A stretch of DNA of 64,000 nucleotides from Blastomonas aquatica (lineage in GTDB: Bacteria > Pseudomonadota > Alphaproteobacteria > Sphingomonadales > Sphingomonadaceae), in NCBI RefSeq assembly GCF_014639875.1, contig NZ_BMGD01000002.1, positions 434,001-498,000 on the forward strand, read 5' to 3'. This document shows positions 25,714 to 35,103 of the stretch, piece by piece (within the stretch, counting starts at the first letter, position 1; the number at the start of each line of letters is the position of its first letter). The position numbers were made by a program, and so were the translations under genes. The notes beneath the pieces were generated by a model that ran no database searches, was not told the DNA's origin, and worked only from the letters and a program-made list of their open reading frames with translations.

Positions 25714-27657
25714 TTGCGTCTTTTTCTCACCGCTTCCTGCCTTGCCATCTCGCTTGCCGGATTCCCCGCGATCGCTCAGACCACACAGGTCCCTAACAGC
25801 GCCCCCCAGCCGCAGCCCATCGTCGATATCGTGCCCGAGGCCCGCGATATCGCGTTTCCCGGGGTGATGTCGATCGAGGTCGATGCGACCGATGTCGAGC
25901 GCGCGATTTTTTCGGTGAAGCAGACCATCCCCGTGCCGCCTGAGGCGCTCGCGGCAGGGCGGTTTACGGTGCTATATCCGCAATGGCTGCCGGGAAACCA
26001 TGCGCCGCGTGGTGAAATCGAGAAGGTGGTGGGCCTCACCTTCACCGCCAACGGCAAGCCGCTTACATGGCAGCGCGATTCGCTCGATGTGAACGCGTTC
26101 CACGTCACCGTTCCGGCAGGCGCGCGCGATATCGTGGCGAACTTTCAGTTCGTCAGCCCGACCGCGTCGAACCAGGGCCGTGTGGTGATGGCGCCCAAGA
26201 TGATGAACCTGCGCTGGAACAACGTGGCGCTCTATCCCGCAGGCTATTTCGCCCGCAACATTCCGGTCGATGCCACCGTCACCTGGCCTGCAGGCTGGCA
26301 GGCGGGAAGCGCGATGCGGGCAAAACGCACGACGGGCGCGAAGATCGCCTATGAACGCGTCGATTTCGACACCCTGGTCGACAGCCCGATGTTCGCGGGC
26401 GCGCACTTCAAGAGCTGGTCCTTGTCCGACAAGGTGACGCTCAACGTCGTTGCCGACGCGCCCGAGTTCCTCGCCGCTACTCCCGAGCAGATCGAACACC
26501 ACAAGCGTCTGGTGAGCGAGGCCGAGAATCTGTTCGGCGTTCGGCATTATGACCGCTACGACTTTCTGCTGTCGCTGTCGGACGAAATGAGCGGCATCGG
26601 CATCGAGCATCACCGCAGCAGCGAGAACGGCGTCGGCACCGGCTATTTCACCGATTGGGCCAAGGGGCCGGGATCGCGCTATCTGCTGCCGCACGAGATG
26701 ACCCACAGCTGGAACGGCAAGCATCGCCGTCCGCAGGGCATCTGGGCACCTGATTTCCGCACGCCCAGCCGCGACGATCTGTTGTGGGTGTATGAAGGCC
26801 AGACGCAGTTCTGGGGCTATGTGCTGGGTGCGCGCTCGGGACTGTTCAGCTTCCAGGAAACGCTCGATGCCTTTGCCAATATCGCCGCCGGGCTCGATCG
26901 CCGCACCGGGCGCAGCTGGCGACCGCTGATCGATACCGCGCATGATCCGATCATCTCGGCGCGCCGGCCCAAGGCCTGGGCGAGCTGGCAGCGCAGCGAG
27001 GATTACTACAATGAGGGCATGCTGGTGTGGCTCGAGGCCGACCAGATCATCCGCCGCGAATCGGGCAATACGAAGTCGCTGCAGGATTTCGCGCAAAGCT
27101 TCTTCGGCGGGCGCGATGGCGATTGGGGCGTGGTCACCTATGAACTGACCGATGTGGTTGCCGCGCTGAATGCCGTGCAGCCTTATGACTGGCAGGGCTT
27201 TCTGCAGCGCCGGGTGTATGAAGTGACCGACGAGGCCCCCAAGCAGGGGCTGGTGCTGGGCGGATATGAGCTGGTCTATGAGACCGAACCCAGCGCCTAT
27301 ATCCGGGCGAGCGAAGCCGCATCGGGCGGCTCGGATTTCAGCCATTCCATCGGGCTGATCGTCGATAAGGATGGCAAGATATCGCAGGTCATGTGGGGCA
27401 GTCCGGCATTCGATGCCGGAATGACCGTGGGAGACCAGATCACCGGTGTCGGCGGCCGCGACTATTCGGGAGAAATGCTCAAGACCGCGGTCGCGTCGAC
27501 CAGCCAGGGCGGCAAGGTCGAACTGCTGGTCAAGCGCGGCAAACGCTACCGTGAAACCACGCTTTCCTATACCGGCGGGTTGCGCTATCCGGCGCTCCGC
27601 AAGATCGGGCAGGGCGAAACCGGCCTTGACCGGCTGCTTGCACCGCAAACCCGCTGA
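25714..27657 (+). CDS. M61-family glycyl aminopeptidase with PDZ domain, exported
   Basis: A 647-residue protein from a TTG start at 25714, which puts a signal peptide first (RLFLTASCLAISLAG, cut near AIAQ) and has GAAGGG nine bases upstream. The zinc motif HEMTH is His327-Glu328 to His331 in LLPHEMTHSWNGKHRRP; the region before it has the M61 GIGIEHHRSSENG. A PDZ domain occupies about residues 540-620 (GSPAFDAGMTVGDQI). M61 enzymes release N-terminal glycine and other residues from peptides, here presumably in the periplasm. It is divergent from hisS and followed by ppa. Confidence 0.88.
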   Translation: MRLFLTASCLAISLAGFPAIAQTTQVPNSAPQPQPIVDIVPEARDIAFPGVMSIEVDATDVERAIFSVKQTIPVPPEALAAGRFTVLYPQWLPGNHAPRGEIEKVVGLTFTANGKPLTWQRDSLDVNAFHVTVPAGARDIVANFQFVSPTASNQGRVVMAPKMMNLRWNNVALYPAGYFARNIPVDATVTWPAGWQAGSAMRAKRTTGAKIAYERVDFDTLVDSPMFAGAHFKSWSLSDKVTLNVVADAPEFLAATPEQIEHHKRLVSEAENLFGVRHYDRYDFLLSLSDEMSGIGIEHHRSSENGVGTGYFTDWAKGPGSRYLLPHEMTHSWNGKHRRPQGIWAPDFRTPSRDDLLWVYEGQTQFWGYVLGARSGLFSFQETLDAFANIAAGLDRRTGRSWRPLIDTAHDPIISARRPKAWASWQRSEDYYNEGMLVWLEADQIIRRESGNTKSLQDFAQSFFGGRDGDWGVVTYELTDVVAALNAVQPYDWQGFLQRRVYEVTDEAPKQGLVLGGYELVYETEPSAYIRASEAASGGSDFSHSIGLIVDKDGKISQVMWGSPAFDAGMTVGDQITGVGGRDYSGEMLKTAVASTSQGGKVELLVKRGKRYRETTLSYTGGLRYPALRKIGQGETGLDRLLAPQTR

Positions 27658-27715
27658 ACGCTGAGTAACGGGCGCAAGCGTCCGGCGGCAAACCAGAACA
27701 AAGGCATCAACCCTT

Positions 27716-28258
27716 ATGCTTATCGATCAGATTTCCATCGGCAAGAACCCGCCGAACAACGTCAACGTGATCATCGAAGTGCCCACCGGCGGCGAGCCTG
27801 TGAAGTATGAATTCGACAAGGCGTCCGGCGCATTGTTCGTCGACCGGATCCTGCACACGCCGATGCGTTACCCTGCAAACTACGGCTTCATCCCGCACAC
27901 GCTGTCGCCCGATGGCGATCCGCTCGACGCGCTGGTGGTGGCCCGTTCGCCGTTCATGCCTGGCTCGGTCGTCCGGGTACGCCCCATCGCGGTGCTGCAT
28001 CTGGAAGACGAACACGGCGGTGACGAAAAGGTCGTCTGCGTCCCGGACACCGCGACCTTCCCATATTACACCGATGTCCGCGAAAAATCGGACATGCCCG
28101 ACATCGTCTTTGCGCAGATCGAACATTTCTTTACCCACTACAAGGATCTGGAAGCCGAGAAGTGGGTACGTGTTGGTAAATGGGGTGATGCTGCCGAAGC
28201 TCGGCGGGTCATCCTTGAGGCGATCGAGCTCGCCAAGACCAACAAGGACGCTGACTGA
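27716..28258 (+). CDS. ppa: Inorganic pyrophosphatase
   Basis: A 180-residue family I enzyme that hydrolyses PPi to 2 Pi. Conserved segments are VPTGGEPVKYEFDKASGALF, MRYPANYGFIPHTL, and the metal motif DGDPLDALV, followed by DEKVVCVPD and the C-terminal HYKDLEAEKWVRVGKW. Length is normal for alphaproteobacteria. It overlaps the next gene by one base (TGATG), so they are coupled. Confidence 0.96.
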   Translation: MLIDQISIGKNPPNNVNVIIEVPTGGEPVKYEFDKASGALFVDRILHTPMRYPANYGFIPHTLSPDGDPLDALVVARSPFMPGSVVRVRPIAVLHLEDEHGGDEKVVCVPDTATFPYYTDVREKSDMPDIVFAQIEHFFTHYKDLEAEKWVRVGKWGDAAEARRVILEAIELAKTNKDAD

Positions 28259-28584
28259 TGCAGAGCAGGGCAAAGATGGGTTCGTTCGCGATTTCCGCGT
28301 CCGCTTTGTGCTTTGCCCTGCTGCTTGCCGGATGCGCGACACCCGAAGCGCGGACCCGCTCCGCGCTGATCCAGACCGGGCTTACCCCGCCCGTCGCAAG
28401 CTGCATGGCCGAGCGCATGGTCGACCGGTTGTCTCTTGCACAACTCCAGCGGTTGGGTCGTCTGGAGCGGCTGCAGCGAGCCGGTGATTTTGAAGAGTTT
28501 CTGCGCCTTACCAGGGGCTTGCGCGATCCGGAAATTCTTGCTGTGGTCAGTTCCTCGGGGGTGGTTTGCACCGTACGCAACTAA
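28258..28584 (+). CDS. Small lipoprotein of unknown function
   Basis: A 108-residue protein with a lipoprotein signal peptide (FALLLAGCATPEA, lipobox LLAGC). The mature part is short and helical, with TPPVASCMAERMVDRLSLAQLQRL, containing two further cysteines, and an acidic-hydrophobic FEEFLRLTRGLRDPE. No domain is recognised. It shares the last base of ppa as its first, so it is translated from the ppa message. A 160-base gap separates it from sucC. Confidence 0.7.
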   Translation: MQSRAKMGSFAISASALCFALLLAGCATPEARTRSALIQTGLTPPVASCMAERMVDRLSLAQLQRLGRLERLQRAGDFEEFLRLTRGLRDPEILAVVSSSGVVCTVRN

Positions 28585-28746
28585 CTGGCGGAAATCAGAT
28601 CGGCGCTCGCACGAATGCGGGGTTCCCTTTACGCCGCGTCTATGCTTTAGCGCCCCTCACAACCGTTCATCGACCGCTTACACGGCCCGGTGTCGACCGC
28701 TTGTGAGTCGAACGCCCGGCCTGCTTAGAAAGGCATGGGATCCTTC

Positions 28747-29946
28747 ATGAACATCCACGAATATCAGGCGAAAGAACTGCTCGCGAAATACGGCATCGGT
28801 ATTCCCACGGGACACGCCGCGCAGACCGTCGAAGAGGCGGTAGCCGGCGCTGAAAAGCTGCCCGGACCGCTTTATGTCGTCAAGGCGCAGATCCACGCCG
28901 GCGGACGCGGCAAGGGCAAGTTCACCGAACTGGGCGCCGATGCCAAGGGTGGTGTCCGCCTCGCCAAGTCGATCGACGATGTCCGCAAGGATGCCGGCGA
29001 AATGCTGGGCAATACGCTTGTCACCATCCAGACCGGCGATGCCGGCAAGCAGGTCAACCGCCTGTACGTCACCGATGGCGTCGATATCGAAGCCGAATAT
29101 TATCTCTCGATGCTGGTCGATCGCAAATCGGGCCGCGTCGCGATGATCGTTTCGACCGAAGGCGGCATGGACATCGAAACCGTCGCGCACGACACCCCTG
29201 AGCGCATTACCACGATCACCATCGATCCAGCGCAGGGCTTCCAGCCGCACCACGGCCGCGCCGTGGCATTCGCACTCAAGCTCACAGGCGATCTCAACAA
29301 GCAGGCCGCCAAGCTGGCCAGCCAGCTCTACACCGCGTTCATGGACCTCGATTGCGCAATGCTCGAGATCAACCCGCTGGTTGAAACAAAAGACGGCAAG
29401 CTGCTGGTGCTCGACACCAAGATGAGCTTCGATTCGAACGCGCTCTATCGTCACCCCGATGTCGAAAAGCTGCGTGACGAGACCGAAGAAGACCCGATGG
29501 AGGTCGAAGCCTCCAAGTATGACCTCGCCTATATCAAGCTCGATGGCGACATCGGCTGCATGGTCAACGGCGCGGGCCTTGCCATGGCGACGATGGACAT
29601 CATCAAGCTGAACGGCATGTTCCCTGCCAACTTCCTCGATGTCGGCGGCGGCGCGAGCAAGGAAAAGGTAACCGCAGCGTTCAAGATCATCCTGTCCGAT
29701 CCTGCGGTGAAGGGCATTCTGGTCAACATCTTTGGTGGCATCATGAAGTGCGACATCATCGCCGAGGGTATCGTCGCGGCCGCCAAGGAAGTGAACCTTT
29801 CGGTGCCTCTGGTCGTACGCCTTGAGGGTACCAATGTCGCAGAAGGCAAGGCGATCCTCGCCAATTCGGGCCTGCCGATCGTCAGCGCCGACAATCTGGG
29901 CGATGCGGCTGAAAAGATCGTTGCGCAGGTCAAGCAGGCGGCTTGA
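28747..29946 (+). CDS. sucC: Succinyl-CoA ligase (ADP-forming), beta subunit
   Basis: A 399-residue ATP-grasp protein that joins succinate, CoA and a nucleoside phosphate in the TCA cycle. [17 protein letters not shown] opens the ATP-grasp domain, [11 protein letters not shown] follows, [15 protein letters not shown] holds metal ligands, and [14 protein letters not shown] closes the CoA-ligase domain. The ATG at 28747 matches the family start; 28735 is in frame but adds four residues. The alpha-subunit gene sucD, usually next, is absent; a repeat and etfBA follow instead. SucD must be encoded elsewhere. Confidence 0.96.
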   Translation: MNIHEYQAKELLAKYGIGIPTGHAAQTVEEAVAGAEKLPGPLYVVKAQIHAGGRGKGKFTELGADAKGGVRLAKSIDDVRKDAGEMLGNTLVTIQTGDAGKQVNRLYVTDGVDIEAEYYLSMLVDRKSGRVAMIVSTEGGMDIETVAHDTPERITTITIDPAQGFQPHHGRAVAFALKLTGDLNKQAAKLASQLYTAFMDLDCAMLEINPLVETKDGKLLVLDTKMSFDSNALYRHPDVEKLRDETEEDPMEVEASKYDLAYIKLDGDIGCMVNGAGLAMATMDIIKLNGMFPANFLDVGGGASKEKVTAAFKIILSDPAVKGILVNIFGGIMKCDIIAEGIVAAAKEVNLSVPLVVRLEGTNVAEGKAILANSGLPIVSADNLGDAAEKIVAQVKQAA

Positions 29947-29949
29947 GGT

Positions 29950-30128
29950 TACCAAAACCCTCTCCCTTGACGGGAGAGGGTTGCGAAGACTTGGCGCTGC
30001 AAGCGCCTAGTCGAAGCTGGGAGAGGGTGAGGCGACGGCAGTGTTGTGTTGCAACCGCAGGCCCTCTCCAATTCCGACTAGGCAGCAACGCTGCCAGGTC
30101 TCCATATCCTCTCCCGTAAAGGGAGAGG
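29950..30128. repeat. Hairpin repeat block between sucC and etfB
   Basis: About 180 bases with two palindromic ends: CCCTCTCCCTTGACGGGAGAG near 29956 and CCTCTCCCGTAAAGGGAGAGG near 30110. Between them are internal arms such as GGCGCTGCAAGCGCC and CTGGGAGAGGGTGA. No open frame. It could serve as the sucC terminator. The arms resemble those at 24020-24040. Confidence 0.7.
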
Positions 30129-30156
30129 AGGGGAGCAGCGCCAGTGGCTGCACCAC

Positions 30157-30173
30157 TTGACGTTTACGTGAAC
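30157..30173. promoter_or_regulatory. Candidate LiuR-type operator upstream of etfBA
   Basis: TTGACGTTTACGTGAAC lies about 40 bases before the etfB start. It shares TTGACGTnnACGT with the site at 9021-9037. LiuR-type MerR regulators of branched-chain amino acid and fatty acid catabolism are known to bind such sites and to control etf genes in some proteobacteria. Confidence 0.4.
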
Positions 30174-30214
30174 GGAAACTAAATTCGTCTCACGATCATT
30201 AGGAAGGAAGCGCC

Positions 30215-30964
30215 ATGAAGATCCTTGTGCCCGTGAAACGGGTTATCGATTACAACGTGAAGCCGCGCGTCAAGGCGGATGGGTCGGGTGTCGACCTCGC
30301 CAACGTCAAGATGAGCATGAACCCGTTCGACGAAATCGCCGTCGAAGAGGCACTGCGCATCAAGGAAGCGGGCAACGCCGAAGAGGTTATCGCCGTCTCT
30401 GTGGGACCTGCCAAGGCCGCAGAAACGCTGCGCACCGCGCTCGCCATGGGCGCAGACCGTGCGATCCTGATTGAAACCGACGAAACCGTCGAGCCGCTGG
30501 CGGTTGCCAAGCTGCTCGCCAAGGTGGCGGCTGAGGAGAACCCCGGGTTGATCCTGCTGGGCAAGCAGGCGATCGACGATGACAGCAACCAGACCGGCCA
30601 GATGCTCGCAGCCCTGCTCGGCTGGGGCCAGGCGACGTTCGCCAACACGGTCACCGTCGAAGCCGGCAGCATCACCGTTGCGCGCGATGTCGATGGCGGC
30701 CTGCAGACGGTCAAGCTCAATACGCCAGCGATCGTCACCACCGATCTTCGCCTCAACGAGCCGCGTTATGCTTCGCTGCCCAACATCATGAAGGCCAAGA
30801 AGAAGCCGCTCGATACCAAGACTCCGGGCGATTACGGTGTGGACATCACCCCGCGCCTGACCACGCTCAAGGTTGCTGAGCCGCCGGTGCGCAGTGCCGG
30901 GATCAAGGTTGCCGATGTCGACGCGCTCGTCGAAAAGCTCAAGGTATTGGGAGTAGGTGCATGA
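30215..30964 (+). CDS. etfB: Electron transfer flavoprotein, beta subunit
   Basis: A 249-residue protein carrying electrons from acyl-CoA and other dehydrogenases to the quinone pool. It opens [20 protein letters not shown]; the adenine-nucleotide loop region and the family signature ending in [20 protein letters not shown] are clear. It has AGGAAGG some eight bases before the start and a candidate LiuR operator 40 bases upstream. The stop overlaps the etfA start by 4 bases. Confidence 0.97.
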   Translation: MKILVPVKRVIDYNVKPRVKADGSGVDLANVKMSMNPFDEIAVEEALRIKEAGNAEEVIAVSVGPAKAAETLRTALAMGADRAILIETDETVEPLAVAKLLAKVAAEENPGLILLGKQAIDDDSNQTGQMLAALLGWGQATFANTVTVEAGSITVARDVDGGLQTVKLNTPAIVTTDLRLNEPRYASLPNIMKAKKKPLDTKTPGDYGVDITPRLTTLKVAEPPVRSAGIKVADVDALVEKLKVLGVGA

Positions 30965-31890
30965 AGACGCTCGTTTGGGTTGAACATGACAATGCCGTCA
31001 TGAAGGATGCAACGCTGGCTGTGGTCACCGCCGCCAGCAAGCTGGGTGAAGTGCACGCGCTGGTTGCGGGCAAGGGTTGCTCTGCGGTGGCCGATCAGGT
31101 CGCCAAGGTTGCCGGTGTCAGCACCGTGCATCTGGCCGACGATGCCGCGCTTGAAAACGCGCTGGCCGAAAACGTCGCGCCTTTGGTGGCCGATCTGATG
31201 GGCCATCACGATGCGTTCCTGGCGCCTGCCACCACCACCGGCAAGAACATCGCGCCGCGCGTTGCTGCTCTGCTCGACGTGATGCAGATCTCGGACATCC
31301 TCTCGGTCGAAGGTCCCAAGACCTTCACCCGTCCGATCTATGCCGGCAACGCGATCGCCACGGTCGAATCGTCGGACGCCAAGCTCGTGATCACCGTGCG
31401 CGGCACCGCGTTCGAAAAGGCCGCGACCGAAGGCGGTTCGGGCACTGTCGAAGCCATCGGCGGCGCATCCGAATCGGGTCTGTCGACCTTCATCAGCGCC
31501 GAGATTGCCAAGAGCGAGCGCCCTGAGCTGACCAGCGCCAAGATCATTGTATCGGGCGGCCGTGCACTGGGATCGGGCGAGAAGTTCGAGGAACTTATCA
31601 CGCCCTTGGCCGACAAGCTGGGCGCCGGCATCGGCGCTTCGCGCGCCGCGGTCGATGCAGGCTATGTCCCCAACGACTATCAGGTCGGTCAGACCGGCAA
31701 GATCGTCGCGCCCGAAGTGTACGTCGCGGTCGGCATTTCCGGCGCGATCCAGCACCTTGCAGGCATGAAGGACTCAAAGACCATCGTCGCCATCAACAAG
31801 GACGAGGATGCACCAATCTTCCAGGTCGCAGACCTGGGTCTGGTCGCGGATCTGTTCACCGCTGTGCCGGAGTTGACCGGCAAGCTTTGA
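30961..31890 (+). CDS. etfA: Electron transfer flavoprotein, alpha subunit
   Basis: A 309-residue FAD-binding partner of EtfB. The FAD-domain signature is present: [41 protein letters not shown] and the loop [20 protein letters not shown], followed by [19 protein letters not shown]. Complete and of normal length. It shares an ATGA overlap with etfB, and a hairpin terminator follows. Confidence 0.97.
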   Translation: MKTLVWVEHDNAVMKDATLAVVTAASKLGEVHALVAGKGCSAVADQVAKVAGVSTVHLADDAALENALAENVAPLVADLMGHHDAFLAPATTTGKNIAPRVAALLDVMQISDILSVEGPKTFTRPIYAGNAIATVESSDAKLVITVRGTAFEKAATEGGSGTVEAIGGASESGLSTFISAEIAKSERPELTSAKIIVSGGRALGSGEKFEELITPLADKLGAGIGASRAAVDAGYVPNDYQVGQTGKIVAPEVYVAVGISGAIQHLAGMKDSKTIVAINKDEDAPIFQVADLGLVADLFTAVPELTGKL

Positions 31891-31913
31891 TCGCAGTCTA
31901 AACCAACATACCG

Positions 31914-31944
31914 AAAAAGGCGGCGCTTCGGGGCCGCCTTTTTT
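31914..31944 (+). terminator. Terminator after etfA
   Basis: AAAAAGGCGGC, a GC-rich loop, then GCCGCCTTTTTT: a textbook rho-independent hairpin with a six-T run, 24 bases past the etfA stop. Confidence 0.9.
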
Positions 31945-32047
31945 GCGTCTGGCGCGTTAATGGTTCTACACGCTTGTTAATTGGGTGGCCAGGACAGTAT
32001 CCCGGCAACGCCTCGCCACATCGGCCGTGTGAAACTGGAACGCTGGA

Positions 32048-33766
32048 ATGCTGCGAATAATGCAATGGGCGCTCAAGCGCGGCGTGCAGCTGTTCGTGCT
32101 GTTTATGGTGATCGTGGCGATCCTGGCTCTGGCGCAGGACCTTCCAGGCCGGATCGCCGATTGGCAACGCGAAGCTGCCGCAGTCCAGTCTACCTCGGAT
32201 GCGCTGACCGGGTCACAGGCAGATTTTGCCAGCAAGGCGGCGAGCGCTGCTGGTTCTGCCGATGCCGAAATCGAGGAGCTGCGCAATGCGACAGCGAATG
32301 AGCTGGACGCGGTCGAGGCCGATATTTCAAGGCGGCGACGCGAAGCCGATGCGCGGGTCCTGACGTCATCCGAGCTCGCCCTGGCGGCGGCACGGGGTTC
32401 GTCTGATGCCATTATCACCAGCTTCCGTGCGCAATATGTCGATATCCCCCTGCTCAAGCGCTCTGCCGCATTGATCGAATTGCGTCGGCAAAACCTGGCG
32501 AAGATCGCCAACGACCGCATTCAGCGCGACTCGCTGGCGCTGGCCGTTGCCGCTTACGAGCGCGATCGCAGAGCGTTCAACCAGCGCGTCCGTGAGCGCA
32601 ACGCATGGCAGGAGGCGGCCAAGGCACAGCGACGCAACCCGCTGTGCAACAGTGTCGCTGTCCCGCTGGTCTGTGCACGGGTGCTGCAGATCAGGCAGCG
32701 GGACCGCGAACTGACTGCAGAGCGCAAGGCGTTGGAAGCGAGCGCGGCCATGATTGCCGGTCGGAATGCTGCGATGCGCGCGCTGACTCTCCAACGCGAA
32801 ACTGTCGAGGGCAGCGCAGACATCGTCCGCGAGGCGAACCTTGCGCTGACGCAAATGGTTGCAACTCTGTCGGCTGAGGCCGCATCCCGGCCGCCCAACA
32901 TGGTGCGCTCGGCGCTGCGGCAGCACGGATTGCAGGCAGCGATGCTGGTGCTGCTTGCGGTACTGCTGCCGGTCCTGTTCGCGTTGTTCCGCTATTTCGT
33001 GCTGGCAAGGGCGGTCGATCGCACCACCGCATTGCGCTTGCGCGCGCCAGGGGAAGGGTCGGTCGGCAGTCCGTCGCAGACCTCGCTCCAGATCCCGATC
33101 GACCGCGGGACCGAACTGCTGTTACGATCAGGCGCGCAGGAACGTGCGGTGCAGGCGCGCGCCGATGATGTACTGGTGCTCGACTGGGCGATCCCGTTCA
33201 CGTGCGTCGCGGCGGGTCTGGTCAATCTGCAGCGCTTCACAAGTGCCGAGCCCGACCATGTCACCGTCTCGGCAGCCGATGGCGATCACCATCATGAAAT
33301 CGCCTTGGTGGCCGTCCCTGCTGGCGGGGCACTCGTGCTCAAGCCACGCGCGCTACTCGGCGTGTTGAAGGCACGCGGCGACCGGCTGAGCATTCAACGC
33401 AACTGGAGGATATTATCGCTGGTCTCGTGGATGACGATGCAGTTTCGCTATCTCACATTCGAAGGCCCCTGCACGCTGATCGTGCAGGGAAACCGCGGCG
33501 TCCATGTCACCCAGGCGAGCGATGGCAGGGCGATCAGCGGGCAGCTGGTGCTCGGCTTCGATGCCGGTCTTGCGTATCGCGCGGTGCGGTCAGCATCGTT
33601 CCGCCCGTATTTCCTGGGTCGCGCCCGGCTGTTCGACGATCGGTTCGAGGGGGCGGGAAGCTATATCCACCAGTCCCGGCCCGAAGCCGCCGCCGGAGGG
33701 CGCGGGCTGCTCGGGCGTGGGCTCAAGGGCGCAGGCGACGCGGTGCTGAATGCGTTTGGTGTCTAA
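32048..33766 (+). CDS. Unrecognised two-TM protein: periplasmic coiled coil plus cytoplasmic beta domain
   Basis: A 572-residue protein I cannot name. The basic N-terminus (MLRIMQWALKRG) leads into a first membrane segment at about 13-30. Residues 31-290 are charged and helical with long Ala/Glu/Arg heptads, likely a coiled coil; Cys200 and Cys209 lie close together there. A second membrane segment (MLVLLAVLLPVLFALFRYFV) spans about 298-318 and is followed by basic residues, so both ends should be cytoplasmic and the coil periplasmic. Residues 345-545 form a beta-rich domain with FEGPCTLIVQGNRGVHV and AFRPYFLGRARLF-like strands, which faintly recalls AIM24-type folds. It lies alone between the etfA terminator and the cupin gene. 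Function unknown. Confidence 0.75.
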   Translation: MLRIMQWALKRGVQLFVLFMVIVAILALAQDLPGRIADWQREAAAVQSTSDALTGSQADFASKAASAAGSADAEIEELRNATANELDAVEADISRRRREADARVLTSSELALAAARGSSDAIITSFRAQYVDIPLLKRSAALIELRRQNLAKIANDRIQRDSLALAVAAYERDRRAFNQRVRERNAWQEAAKAQRRNPLCNSVAVPLVCARVLQIRQRDRELTAERKALEASAAMIAGRNAAMRALTLQRETVEGSADIVREANLALTQMVATLSAEAASRPPNMVRSALRQHGLQAAMLVLLAVLLPVLFALFRYFVLARAVDRTTALRLRAPGEGSVGSPSQTSLQIPIDRGTELLLRSGAQERAVQARADDVLVLDWAIPFTCVAAGLVNLQRFTSAEPDHVTVSAADGDHHHEIALVAVPAGGALVLKPRALLGVLKARGDRLSIQRNWRILSLVSWMTMQFRYLTFEGPCTLIVQGNRGVHVTQASDGRAISGQLVLGFDAGLAYRAVRSASFRPYFLGRARLFDDRFEGAGSYIHQSRPEAAAGGRGLLGRGLKGAGDAVLNAFGV

Positions 33767-33919
33767 CGTGTTGTTGGGGATCGCGGGCCTTGGGTCGAAA
33801 TGCATATCCAGCAGCAACACCCATTCATTGCGATTTTCACCTTCTGGCACGCTCCAAAGCAGAGACACAGTTTCAAAGACCCTTTTAAACTGTCATCATT
33901 CCCGCTTAGGCTGGCGCTG

Positions 33920-34930
33920 ATGGCGACAGTGCAACCTTCGATGGCGACCCGGCCTGACAAGCGCAAGCTGATGGCGCAAGTGCTGCTTGATGGCGGTACG
34001 GTGCACGATCTGCATGCACGGTTGGTCGCAGAGGGTGTCTCCGATGCGACGGCGCGGTATGAGATCGATCGGGCGGAAAAGGACCCCATGTTCATTGCGG
34101 CGCGGCGGTTGGCCAACCGCGTTGCCAAGCGCGACTGGACGCTCGATATCTATCGCAAGCTGGATGCGGCGCGCTGCCCGGTGGTGCCGGTGATCGACGC
34201 CATCGCGCCTGACCAGTTTTTTGAGGAGTTCTATACTGCCAATCGTCCGGTCAAGCTTACCGGGCTGGTCGATCACTGGTCAGCGATCAAGCGCTGGACG
34301 CTCGCCTATTTTGCCCAGGCGCTGGGTGATGCGCAGATTGAACTGCAGGGCCAGCGTAACGCCGCGGCCGATTTCGAAATCGCCAAAGACCGTCACCGGC
34401 GACAAGTTCCGTTTCGCGATGTGCTGGACCTGCTCGCCAACGGGGCAGAGGGCAATGATTTCTACATCACTGCCTATAACGACACGCTGAACAAGCAGTC
34501 ACTGGCACCGCTTTGGGATGATCTGGGTGGCGTCTCGCTGCTGACTCCGAGCGGCGGGCGCGACGGGTTTTTGTGGCTGGGGCCCAAGGGCACTGTGACC
34601 CCGTTCCATCACGATCTCACCAACAATCTCCTGGTGCAGGTACTTGGCCGCAAGCGGGTGAAGTTGGTACCTGCCTATGAAGTGGCGCGGATGCGCAACA
34701 GCCTGCATTGCTTCAGCGACTGGACTGGCGACGATCTGCCTGCTGGCCCTTCCGATGAGCGGCGCCCCTTGGTTATGGAATGCGAGATTGGTCCGGGCGA
34801 GGCGCTGTTTCTGCCGATCGGTTGGTGGCACCACGTGGTCGGGCTCGACATGACCTGCAGCATGTCGTTCACTAATTTCAGTGCACCCAATGATTATTAC
34901 TCAGATTATCTCAAAGATTCAGTCTTTTGA
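33920..34930 (+). CDS. JmjC-type cupin (cupin_8) protein with N-terminal helical extension
   Basis: A 336-residue protein, probable Fe(II)/2-oxoglutarate hydroxylase. The iron motif HxD is in VTPFHHDLTNNLLVQVLGRK and the last His in PIGWWHHVVGLD, both typical of the cupin_8/JmjC group. Residues 1-100 form an added helical stretch (LMAQVLLDGGTVHDLHARLV, IAARRLANRVAKRDWTLD) before the usual domain opening FFEEFYTANRPVKLTG. Substrates of such enzymes include protein side chains and small metabolites. The ATG at 33920 is preferred over upstream codons of poor composition. It stands 150 bases after the coiled-coil gene. Confidence 0.8.
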   Translation: MATVQPSMATRPDKRKLMAQVLLDGGTVHDLHARLVAEGVSDATARYEIDRAEKDPMFIAARRLANRVAKRDWTLDIYRKLDAARCPVVPVIDAIAPDQFFEEFYTANRPVKLTGLVDHWSAIKRWTLAYFAQALGDAQIELQGQRNAAADFEIAKDRHRRQVPFRDVLDLLANGAEGNDFYITAYNDTLNKQSLAPLWDDLGGVSLLTPSGGRDGFLWLGPKGTVTPFHHDLTNNLLVQVLGRKRVKLVPAYEVARMRNSLHCFSDWTGDDLPAGPSDERRPLVMECEIGPGEALFLPIGWWHHVVGLDMTCSMSFTNFSAPNDYYSDYLKDSVF

Positions 34931-35067
34931 AATTGCTGGCGGAAAAGCGCTGACGGCGTTGACTGCAATGCAGGTTGTCGCATTGGGCGCCATGTCCGGG
35001 ATCGGCACGCTGCACGTCCCGCAGGGACGAAGGCATCGGGCGGGTCTGAAGGTAGTAAAACAAACCA

Positions 35068-35093
35068 CCCCTGCGCCCAAAGGAGCGCAGGGG
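35068..35093 (-). terminator. Terminator of the purH transcript
   Basis: CCCCTGCGC and GCGCAGGGG pair around an 8-base loop. On the minus strand the hairpin lies just past the purH stop and is followed by a T-rich run (GGTTTGTTTT). Confidence 0.75.
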
Positions 35094-35103
35094 GATGGGT
35101 TGC

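Noticed and set aside
25972-27648. 558-codon open frame on the minus strand across the M61 peptidase gene
   Set aside because: It lies wholly opposite a gene with a signal peptide, HExxH motif and PDZ domain, has no recognisable motif and reflects the high G+C of the other strand.
34931-35103. Possible small gene between the cupin gene and purH
   Set aside because: Open frames there are short and shifted, and the space is accounted for by the purH terminator.
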